A stretch of DNA of 64,000 nucleotides from Tubiluchus corallicola (lineage: Eukaryota; Priapulida; Priapulimorpha; Priapulimorphida; Tubiluchidae). Each line of letters starts with the position of its first letter. The first letter of the stretch is position 1. Of this stretch, positions 28,106-40,100 are shown piece by piece. The position numbers were made by a program, and so were the translations under genes. Location: the NCBI GenBank assembly GCA_030141605.1, contig JAQGDQ010000005.1, forward strand, positions 1,736,180 through 1,800,179, in the 5' to 3' direction. Below the pieces are notes generated by a model. It was not told where the DNA came from and did no database searches. It saw only the letters and a list, made by a program, of their open reading frames with translations.

Positions 28106-31100
28106 ATGTCCCAGTCAGATAGTTTTCACCCTCTACGCAATATTCACTTCTTAACATGGGACGAGGCTGACACAGAAGGGGAGGTACGTACATTCTTAGC
28201 ATGGTGATGACAATGATGGTGCCACCCTCCCCTACTTGCATAACACTTAGCAGTCAAGATTCAAAGTATAATCTGTATACATATGATGATGATGATGATG
28301 ACAATGATGATGCCACCCTCCCTACCCTACCCTACCCTACTTGCATATCTCTTTAAAGTAGACCTCACTTGATTTCCACCTTAAAGAAGCTGGAGCCTTG
28401 CTAGTATTTTTTTATTTCTGTAAGTTATTTATGTTGCTGTTGCTTATTATAATTTGATGCATATTTTTTACTTGGTTAATATTGCAGCACATATACTAAT
28501 CTTACAGAATTTTTTCATATAGTTGAAGCCATTTTTGCAAATACCATGTCATACCTCGAGTAGTGCTGTTCTGCGATATGTACAGGAGACATGGCGTTTA
28601 ACCCCACCTGCTATTATTCTTAGCGTTATCTCTACATCACGGGATATTAAACGCTGGAAAGATCAAAAAGTACGCGAAGACTTTCAACAAGGAGTTATCA
28701 AGGTAAGATTGAATGCAAAAGCTTATGAAATATTGTAGTGCGTTAGAAAAATTTTCATTTATCATGAGCATTTATTGTGCTTTGATAAAATTTCAAAGAT
28801 TGAGGGAACCGTGAATTTTGTTCAGCTCATATTTAGTTTTATTTCAAAGGTTGATTGTTATGGCCTAAATTCATTTTCTTTAATAGGTGGCATAAAAGTA
28901 ATGCATTTTGTTTTGCTCCACATACCTGTAACTGTGTTAATAAAGTGGTACTGTTATTCCTAGTTTTGTGGTAATGTAGTGTATTTTATTAGTAGGAAGT
29001 ACCATTACTTATATTACTGTCAATATTATCCTCAAATTGCACACCTGTCAGTCCTGCTGCTCCTATAACAAAATTGAATGCCACCTAAAAATAATTCAAA
29101 TTTGATACATCATTGGTTTGTATTTTTTATAAATGTGAAACATTTTATGTAAAGGCAGCTAATACTACTGAGTGTTGGATCATAACAAATGGGTTCAATA
29201 GAGGAGTGTCTAAGATTATTGGTGATGCTGTTAAAGAAGAGAAGCTCAGACGTGCAGCAGCACATTCGTACCAGACATATGCTAAGGTAAATGGTAATGG
29301 TGCACTTCGATTTGCATTTGAGATGTTGATGTGATAGTTAATTCATTCATCTTGTTGTTATAACATATCTTAGGCCATAGCTAATCACATGCACAGTAAC
29401 TTTGTAAATTGCAAAAAGTACGGTGTAATTTATGCTAACTATGTTTTTTTGCAGGTGGGATTTCAGAAATCTTCAGCCTATCATGTGATGCCCAAGCTGG
29501 TTGTCGTTGGACTTGCAGAAAGTTCTTTGCTGATTCATAAGGACAGTTTAATGAGCAACACGGATGACGGAGAACACTTTTCTAAACTACAGGTAAACAT
29601 TGGAGGATTAAACCACTGAGCTGTTGCATCTTGGTGTAATTAAAACCTTATTTTTTATTTGTGTTTTTGTGCCGTGTTGTTTTTCTGTGTCATGGAAAAC
29701 AGCTACTTTTAAACCGTGTTTTTTAGAATATTGATCATTGATTAGAATATTGATTAGAGTATTGGACTATAATATCTGTATGATTTTCTGGTAGAGTTGT
29801 GAATTATGTGAAATGTTGTGGTCTTTAAACAATTCTTACTAATTGCAAGAGGTAAACTTTTGCGTAATCTTCCAGAAAGCAGGGATGAAAAATGGGCTGT
29901 TAAATTTTATTCTGAATGAAATTGTTTAAAGATGATTCTTATTGTTTTTAACAATAAGATACAATAAGAATTTACATTTGCTTAATTTCTTTATATTATT
30001 GTGGTGAAAAATGATTACAGAGAACCCAACATGCTTGTTTTCAGGATACAGTAGAGATAAAAAATGACGGTCTTTCCTTACCAGATGATCAACAAGAACT
30101 TAACCCGGATCATACTCATTTTATCATTGTAGATGACAAAACTCCAGATTTTTATGGTTTGATTATTTCTCTATTTCTATTTATTCTTTTAAATGCTTTT
30201 TACTGAGTTGTAAATGATGACTAGAAATACAGTAAGTCCTCTGTTGATGATGCTAATACGTTCTAGCAAAATGTGATGTTGAGCGAACCAAAACTTCCAT
30301 AGAAATTAAGTAAAGGAATTGAGATGTGTTCTAGAGGCAAAAATCAGTGCTACTTAAATCATATAAACTAAACATTTTATTCATTTTTCTGCTGATTAAT
30401 TTTTTTCTGTTTGCTTGAAACCACCTATCTTTCTTGCCAATATCTAGCAAGACTTGCTAGGAGTTTATAGCTGTTAAACACAATGTGTAGTGGAAGCCAG
30501 GCCCTGCATGGAGCAACCTTGAGACAATTTCATGCAGTACTAATCCGGTTTTTATAGCAACAGGTTGCAGACAAAATTCCTTGGCATAATGTTTAAACTC
30601 CATGTGCTTGGAGGCGTATAAATCGGCAAATAGATCTCACGTGATATAAACAGTTAGGAAGCAAAAATATTATAATAATTGCACTGTTTAGGTTACTAAT
30701 ATGTTTTTAGAACAGAATAACTCAGCTAGCAAAGTAAAAATTTGTCATCAAAATGAGACGTGCGTCTTTAAGTGAGAAAACAGTGTCAAATGTTCAACGT
30801 CGTTAAACGCGAGAACTTACTGTATTATAAAACACACAGTGACAAAAGTAAGGGAATTGATGTCTTGCCATTTTCATATTGTCCAGCAGCATAAACAACT
30901 AAATTGGTGATACAAACTACCATGGCAATTCCTGTCTCTAAAAAAAGTATGCAGTTTTTTTAAAATGTGAGCTTGCTGGAGTTGTTGGGTAGTTTCATTT
31001 GTTTGATGTCAACCTTGGATTTCATGGAGTTGGTAGTCTTTCTTAACTATTCAGTCAAGATGTGTTATGAGTAAAGTAGCCATCCTTGTGAGCTGTGAAC

Positions 31101-34100
31101 TGAGTTTTTTATATTGTCATCAGGAAATTTGGCATATACAATATATTTATTCCTCTTCAGTAAAGGAAATAGCCAGAAGCAATTTGGTTGATGAAATTAC
31201 CTAGAACAAGTATTTCTGATAGTTGCCTATCATCTTACTACCAAAGACCAATACTGCTTAACCTTATAGATAAGCACACAATATGCTATTCTTCTTCCTC
31301 TTCCAATTATCAATGTCATTTGTGTGTGCGACATTGCTGGCTTGTTGAGTAATATCTGAATGCAAACACTTAATACTCAGATTGCTCAGAATTTTGTCGA
31401 GCTGCTAGACTGTATAGTAGTCAAATTATTTAGTGAATATTTGTGTTTTTATCTAAGTTTCACTTTTGTTCGTTTGCTACGTTTATGTAATTAATATAAT
31501 TTTTATAATACATAAAGGTGTATTTATTTACAGGGATGCTAGACTTTCGTTTGCGATTACATCGTTACTTAAGTTGTGCCGTGACAACGTCATCTAATTT
31601 AGACATTCGCCAGCTAATTCCACCTTCCAAAGGTGCATATGTTTTGCATATTTTTAGTCTGCTGCATTATTTGGTATTCTGTATAACAATCACTATCTTT
31701 TAACTCGCTGGTGTTTGCTTTACTTTATAAGATGATTTTATATTAATTGTTTCAGTAGTGTCCTTGTGTAGTATTCTTCCAGTTAGATAACTTTGAATGT
31801 TAAAATATAAATTATTATTCTTTTAATTATCTATCATGCAAAATGAATCTTCTTTAATTCACTTGGTTTTCTTTCTTCAACCTGCTGCTTTTATTAATAT
31901 ACTGTTATGAGTTGGAATTGGTTACACAAAACATGGTGAATAAACGGAGATGCATTTGCGACATTACTTCATTTTTATTGCCAGTAAACACACAATAACA
32001 AAAACAAAACATCAGGGCTGTCATCCTGAGCAGCCGACATTACTTCCACCTCAATAACAACTCCCTAACTAGGTCAAAAGCAAGTACAGAACACAGGTGA
32101 GAAGCCAACCTGACGCTTAAATTAAAATCGGCAGGCGGGTCATAACATCTCACCCCCCATAAGAAAAAAAACTGTTTTTTGTTTAGGTTTACTTTAAACA
32201 GTATCTTGATAAGGTGTCCGCTAACACATTGTCTTTACCCTTGACATGTACAATAACTAAATCATACTGTTGGAGGAACAGACTCCATCGCAATAAACGT
32301 TGATTCTTATTTCTGAATCTGTGTAAAAATGTCAATGGATTATGGTCCGTAAATACAACAGTGGGTGAGTGATTACAAGTAACATAAATCTCGAAATGTT
32401 GCATAGCCAAACTGTGTAAAGAACTTCAGCAAAGCATCAACTACTGCTGCAGTTGTCATCTCCTTTAAAGGTATAGCTTCTGGAAACCTCGTCGTCAGAT
32501 CCATAATAGTAAGAAGATACTGATATCCTGACTTTGTTTTCGGCAGTGGCCCTACACAGTCAATTAGGGTTCTGCTGGATGGTTCCTCAAATATTGGAAG
32601 TGGATTAAGTGGAGCTATAGGAATTTTCTGGTTTGGTTTGCCCACCATTTGGCACACATGACAAGTTTTACAAAATTGAGAGACATCTTTTCTCAACTTT
32701 GGCCAAAAGAAGTGTTGTAAAATTTTATCCTGCGTCTTCTTAACACCTGCGTGTCCGGCTAATGGCAATTCATGGGCTATCTTCATTAGTTCTTTACGGT
32801 AACGTTGTGGTACTACAATTTGGTGGTGTACACGCCAATCTTCATCTGCTGGAGCATCTGGTGGTCTCCACTTTCTCATGAGTACTTTAGACTGCATGTA
32901 GTAGCCTTCTGAAACATTGTCAATTTCCTCTTGTGACATGACTAGTGAAAAGAGCTTGTTAAGAGAAGGATCATTTGTCTGTGCCTTAATAAGTTCCTCT
33001 TGTTTCAGAGATAATGTTGGTGAATTTTTATCCATCTGTTCGGCAAACGTGTGGCTTAAAGCCGTGGAACCACTTTGGTTCTCTCTTGGGAAGGTAGACG
33101 GTGGTGAACTATCTTTGTCATCCACTTGTTCTGAGCTGCTGTCTTCGTTAGTCTGAGCCTGTGATCTTGTTACAACACAAGCAGGAAAAATTCCAGGATG
33201 CATTTCTTCAAGAATTTCAGTTTCCGCATCCATTTTTGGCTCAGGAGTGACAATAGGTGTAGCGGTTATAACCTCATCCCCAGCAACATCATTGCCAAGT
33301 AATAGGGACACTCCATCTACTGGAATGTGAGAAACAATTCCTACTGTCACGGGACCTTTAACATAGTCCGAATTCAAGTTGATTCTGTGAAGTGGTACAT
33401 CTATGTATCCTCCTTCAATACCTTGAATTAAAGCGCTAGCATTTGGATAAGAAGTTTCATCAAGAGGGATTACACCCTGTAATAATAGTGACTGAGCAGC
33501 TCCTGTGTCTCGTAAAATTGTAACAGGTTTAATTGTGTCCACAGACGACACTGGCGACACTTCACCTGACGATAGAAAACTGTTATAGGTATCTTCTTTT
33601 GAAGAATTGTGGGCAAAAGCAACTGGAGAGCCGGCTCGCTGCTTTTGTCGTAAGAGAATCCGACACTCTGATTTGAGATGCCCTTTCTTGCGGCAATATG
33701 CACATGTAGGCCCATCACGTGCATAGCCTCCTCCCGATGCATCTTTATTATCTTGGTGGCGGCCTCCTTTAGAGCTTACAGTTTCTGAATGAGCAGTTTT
33801 TTCTTTTTCTAGAAATTTGAAGCAGTCTGTTTTAACATGACCTTTTTTGTTACAATAGGTGCACTGTACAGATTTAAAATTAGTTTTATTTGCTAATTCA
33901 TAATCATCTGCCATAACAGACGCTTTTTGCAAAGAGTCTACCTTTTGATTCTCCAAATGCGTTTTGATCTGCATAGGGATACTGCTTTTAAAATCTTCCA
34001 ATAAAACCATTTGTCTTAGTTTTTCATAAGATTCCCCAACGTTTAATGAACGACACCATCTGTCTAACATAACTTCTTTATTTCTTGCAAACTCGACATA

Positions 34101-37100
34101 AGTTTGATTTGACCCTTTCCGACTGTTCCTAAATCGTTGGCGATAGGCTTCTGGTACTAATTCATATGCCTTTAGCACAGCGGATTTCAATTGTTCATAA
34201 TTTGAACTCTGAGTGGAGGGTAGAGAAGAGTAAATCTCCTGTGCTTTGCCTGTAAAACTGCTTTGTAACAATACAGGCCAATGAGCTTTTGGCCATTTAA
34301 GATTGTTGGCAATTTTCTCAAAGGTTAGAAAAAATGTTTCAACATCTGTTTCACTAAATTTAGGTACAAGGCGAATGTTTTTTATAACATCAAAAGTTTG
34401 GTTATTGGCTTGCTGAGCCCCCAAATTAGTGGATGCTGTTAACAATTCCAGCTCTTTCATCTTAACGTTGTACTCCCTATCTCTTTGCCTTTCTTTGTCC
34501 TGATATTCCAACCTTAATTTTTCAAGTTCCATCCTTTCACGTTCGAGTGCAATTTTTGCTAACTCAAGTTCATTCCTATCTGTTCTAGTGGGAGTATGCA
34601 CAGGAATATGAGGAGATTTACTAATTACAGATTTCTCCCCTTCACGTGGTCTAGCTGTTTTCAAAATTTCTGGGTTCCCGAGAATTTCAATAATTTTTGC
34701 TTTTCCAGCACTAGTGGGCAACTCAATATTCAGGTAATCGGCCAGGGCAAGTAAATTGTCTTTTGTGAGTTTATCTAATCTGGGCAAGGTTACCAAGCCC
34801 CCTTTCCAAAACATTTCTGGGTCAAATGTCGCCATAGTTCAGTAATTAGTACAATTACTACAATATAACTTTATGAGACAAGCCTACCAACTAGCTACAC
34901 AACGTACTGTACAATACTTAACTTTCAACAATACCGATTAGGCACCCCTTGGGCAAGTTATCCGTGGGGGAGCACACGTAAGCGTAACAATAGTAGTGCA
35001 ATTAGCCTAGTAAAAGAAAGCGTTAGGTGATAATTAACAAGATTGCAAATTGTTCACCAAACTGCTTTAAAACAAAATCAATGAGTCCAATAAATATCAT
35101 TCGTTTTTTTCCTTTACTACTGCAGTACTTGTGTGGAAATATCTCTGATCAATGCACTGCTTGTCTAGCTGGCTTCCTCACGTGATACGAGTTTCGGTGT
35201 AGCTTGTACTAATCTGTAGATATACCTGCGACGATTTGACAGTAGCCCCCGACCTATACATACACGCTTGTAGCCTCAAGGTCGTTATCCCTAGTCTAAC
35301 GCAGCTACTTGGCTCAGTTCCAGCAAATACAGACGATTGTTACCCACAGTATTTTATGCAGTATTCCCGCAAAGCAGAATGAAATTTGTCTCGTTTTTAC
35401 CCAGAAATTCACAAAAGCATAATCCTGAATTCGAGTATAACGTTTGTCGAAACATTATTCTCAGTTCACTTGTAGCAACAGAACTTCGTGACCTCTACAC
35501 ATTTCTCATGTACTTTAGAGATGCTTTATATTAGTATGAAGTTTGTATACTTCATCATGTTAGCAACGTTTCTCAGTAATTCGGAATTTTCCAATGAGCG
35601 AATATGCGAATATTTCCAGACCCTGACAGACGAACAGACAGAGACAGTTCATACTTGATATGATGATAAATCAGACGACATCAAACAGTTACTGTGTAGA
35701 AAAATGAGCCGTAACTTACAGTTTGTCCATTGTCAGCTTTATTAACCGTGGAATTAAAGATTTAGCATCAACACAAAAAAATTCATCGTGACGTTGCACA
35801 GTAATTAAAACGAAAAGCGTTCAGACGAAATTCATTGCAACTCGTCGGTTGATTCATCCCGGACGAGCCCCCACTTTGTTATGAGTTGGAATTGGTTACA
35901 CAAAACATGGTGAATAAACGGAGATGCATTTGCGACATTACTTCATTTTTATTGCCAGTAAACACACAATAACAAAAACAAAACATCAGGGCTGTCATCC
36001 TGAGCAGCCGACATTACTTCCACCTCAATAACAACTCCCTAACTAGGTCAAAAGCAAGTACAGAACACAGGTGAGAAGCCAACCTGACGCTTAAATTAAA
36101 ATCGGCAGGCGGGTCATAACATCACTCATTAAAAATGTTTGTTTTCTCATGTTTTTAGAACTATATATCAGGGAGGAATCGATTACTGCTGGGAGTGGGT
36201 CAGAGGTTGGTTCGGTGGCCCAGGAAGGCTGTATCACCACTCCGGTTGTTAGTATTGTGATTCAAGGTGATGTCAATGCCATCAATATCGTACTGGTTCA
36301 TTTAAAACTGAGATTGCCCGTTATAGTTTTGAAAGGCACGGGTTTTGCAGCAGACTTGATTGCTTTCGCATTTGAAGAATTGCAGGAAAGGTAAAGTTAA
36401 GACATACTGCAAATTTGTAGATCTTGTTATTGATACTAATAAAATTTTATTACTTGTTAACCTGTCTGATTTTTAGTGGTTGCAAGAACTGCTGCAGCTA
36501 AACTGTTTAAACTTTAAAGTTACTTGACTAATGTGTGGAAAAGATTCTGCCATCCTGCTTTGCCTCATCATGGCACTATTCATATTCATTTGCTTAAATA
36601 AAATTTATAAATTTAACGTCATTTCCCTAAGGATTTTTATGACATACATTTCTAATTTTGCCATTGTGACTGATCTGTAGTGCTTATGTCATTAAAAATT
36701 ACACCAATTATGGACTAGTTTGTTACATTAATTTGTTGAAAATTTCCTTCTCAATTTCCTTCAAACTTTGAAATTATTTGATTTTAATTAGAACAATATT
36801 TTTCATGTTATAAATGCAGACATTTTGACATTTTGTATAAACCCTGTTGGACTTTTTGACACTTGCAAGATTTCTTTATTTTTAGCACGGATCCAGAATA
36901 TATTAGTTCATACGTGAAGCCCGAGTTATCTCGGCGTATCAGCAAGATGTTTCCAGCAGAGTGCGCCAGTGACAGCATTGCTAGGAAACGCTGCCGAGAT
37001 CGCATTATAGAATGTTATAACCTCCGAAAACAGGTGCATTATACAATTAGTGATTATAGTCATTATATTGGTTTTGAATTTGACTTTATTGCTATGATGT

Positions 37101-40100
37101 TTTGTGTTGTTTTTAGTAGCTTTTGTCGTGGTGTGTAGAACTTGGATAATGTTAAGTGCCTTTCGTGTACACCTGTGCCGGACATGTGTCACTACGTGCA
37201 TCAAACAACCCCTGCTGTTTTTTTTTTGTGTATATGTGCTGACATCTGAAATGTGTTCGTTAGGTAGCTGCACTACCAATGCAATAAATTTAATATTATT
37301 GTTTTTAGGGAAAACGCACTTACCTTACAGTTATTGATGTGAAATCTGCTTCGTGTGATTTAAAGAATTTGCCTGAGTACATACTTATCGCTTTGTTCAG
37401 AGGTATGTTTTGTTCTTATTGTCACTCGTAAATTTTAAAGACGTCTTTGCCATTTTAGCTGAGCATACAAATAATTTAAACATCAAAAAAAGTGTAAAAG
37501 CATTTGCTTTTGTGACATAGAAAGTAGAAATTTTGTGTGTTGCTGACATCTTGTGACAAATTTCATATTTTTTCGACATTTAGGTCGAGTTAACCTGTTT
37601 CGTTGGAATTTTTAAGATGCATAGTGTTAGGTTTCTGGGCTTCCCATAGCATTTTAATGATAGATTAACATTTCAACAATTGATTAACTAGTGTTAGGTT
37701 TTGACACTATTCATGCTATGATAGAATAGGCAACAAAGTCTGTGAAATTTGTTTAGAAATCTAACATCTGTTTTCTAAAATGGCCACTAAAGTAACTGCT
37801 CAATTTTAGGCCAGAGATTAGTATCAGGTCAACATATTGAAGTCAATATTAAATGAGAGACATTTTGACTTTTTCACATAATCATTTCTTAAGAGTGTTT
37901 TCTAACGTCAAAATGTCGAATCAGGGGCCTAAATAGTAGCTAAATGTTACAGTGTAATTAACGTCACTCGAAATTTTTGCAATATTAAATTTTTAAGACA
38001 TCACTAAAAAGTTTAAAGCAACACATTTCCTGTCATGCTCGTGCAAATAGAGACACATTTGCTGATTTCACTACTTGTTGATATAGGGGAATTTATTATT
38101 ATATAATTGAATATTTTCGTAGTCACTTTATTTTAGTATTAACCATTGTTGAACAGAAGTCAGTGCATTTCAGCTCAGTCACCACCGGGGCTCGAATTTT
38201 CATATCAAATGCACCGAGATCTTTCACTAACCTTAGACTGGAATTGTCCAGAATTAGCAGCAACACAGATATTCCTGAGATTTGATGGAGCTAAAGTTAA
38301 AGTGAGTCTATATTGACTTTTACTTTCCAAAATTTCGAGATTTGCAACAAGAACATTTGGCTATCAGAGATCAAACCAGCTGTTAGTTTAACATGTGTAA
38401 CACCTTGATTTTAGCACTTGTGAATATTTCCTTTGTAATAGAGTTTGATTAGAGTATAAAATAAAACACTAGCAGTATATTGCAATGGGGTATTACATTT
38501 TTAAATTTTCTAAGGCCTATTATATATAACTTCCTTGCTGTAATGTTAAGTAATATTTTGAAAGCAACAGTGCATGATAGAACAGTTTTTCACGGAACAC
38601 ATGCCATTTTATTGTTCCTTTTCTTCCAATTTGCATTGCAAAAGACTGAATTTGTATGTATGCTGAAAAACGAGACCAAGCTCATTGTTTACGTTTGTGC
38701 TACTCAAAGATTGTGTTTCTTAAATGACGCATCTGTACATTCTTGCCTTTATTTTTGATCATCTGTATTTTTGCAGTAGCAGAAGCAGTAGCAGCAGTTT
38801 AAAGAAGGTCTCAGCTTCAAGTACAGGAGGTTTCATTTGCTGCATGTTAGAAAATATTTTTCAAGTATGAGTGTTGTAAAAATCATTAAATCCAAAAGGC
38901 AACTTATACATACAAATTATTTTTAAAGGCAAAACAGCCAGTCAAATTGTCTCCTATATTTGTATGTTTTGTCGCTTGTTTTAGATTGAAAAGCATGTGT
39001 TTGAACAAGCTGTGCTGAGGAAACATCGTGAAAAGTTTGTGGAATTGTTTCTCAACCAAAGTTTTCAAATACACCAATACCTTACCCACAAGAAGCTAGA
39101 GATGTTATTTGAGCGAGCAGAAGATCAAAACTTTTTTATAACTGTTTGTTGTGGAGGAATTCTGGGATATACATTTGTGAGTATCACATGTATATTATAT
39201 ATATTTGGTAATATATAATATAAATATATAATATTATATATATTTGGTAATATATTTTGTATATTATATATATATATATATAAATAAATTTCAATGTGAA
39301 GAGCATCATTACATGCTTAGATTTTTCATAGCAGGATAAAAAAATTTTGAATTCACTTTCAGGACAAGACAACAGGTGATAATTACAGGGATGTCATGAA
39401 TTATATGTTAGGAATTCTTACTGGAAATGTTTACCAAATTGACTGCTACGAGTTGTCTAATAATGCAATGGGTGTTAGCCATTTAGAAGCTGCCGCAGGA
39501 GAAAGAAAGGTAATGAATGTAATTTGCAGTGTGTATGTTGAAATATTCATTTTTTTTGCTCTGACAAATAGATTTTTAAAGTTGTCAAAAATTTGACAAC
39601 TATGACAAAATTTTGTAATTTAATAATTTTTTTTTTTGCATTCCATAACTTAGCTTATTGCATTGACAAAATGTATGCAAATAGCTATCAAACATTTTAA
39701 CTACTTTATGGTGACAGAGCTTATGTGAGCTCATTCTTTGTAGGCTCGAAATGCGCTCATCATGTGGGCAGTGTTATTCAACAGGTCAGAACTAGTGAAG
39801 GTATTGTGGCGACAATCGGAAGAACCACTAGTTGTTGCTCTTATTGTGAGCCGAATGTATAAAATGTTCGCACGTTCTTATGTACAGTCACATCTAGTAA
39901 CCGACATGGAACTGTTAGCTGAGTAAGTTAGTATTTTCATTCTTGATCATCTATAGATGATGCCATTGTTAGTGTTTGTAAATTGATTTCTGGATTTTGT
40001 TCTCTTTCTTCAGTTTATTTAGAATTATTTTCAAGAAAAAGTAGATGTATTTTCATTCTTGATCATATATGGATGATGCCATTGTTAGTGTTTATAAATT

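Larger units (their letters stand above)
31903..36121 (-). mobile_element. Ty3/Gypsy LTR retrotransposon, Gmr1-like, internally deleted
   Basis: A 4.2-kb insertion in TRPM intron 6 (31633-36158), antisense to the host gene. It has two near-identical LTRs, a tRNA-Pro primer-binding site, a polypurine tract (minus strand tggggggtgaga just before the LTR at 32149), a ~1-kb leader (34836-35855) and one gag-pol frame. The pol order is protease, integrase, then RNase H, with reverse transcriptase missing. Flanking 5-mers (tatac and tcact) do not match, so no clean target duplication is visible. The minus-strand orientation puts its own signals out of phase with the host transcript, and the TRPM exons on either side remain in frame. 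Confidence 0.93.

Noticed and set aside
28320-28340. Telomere-like (CCCTA) units
   Set aside because: Only four imperfect units within a local microsatellite; not the TTAGGG permutation of an interstitial telomere repeat in any length.
31898-36126. Target-site duplication of the LTR element
   Set aside because: The 5-mers on either side (tatac, tcact) do not match under any nearby choice of LTR border.
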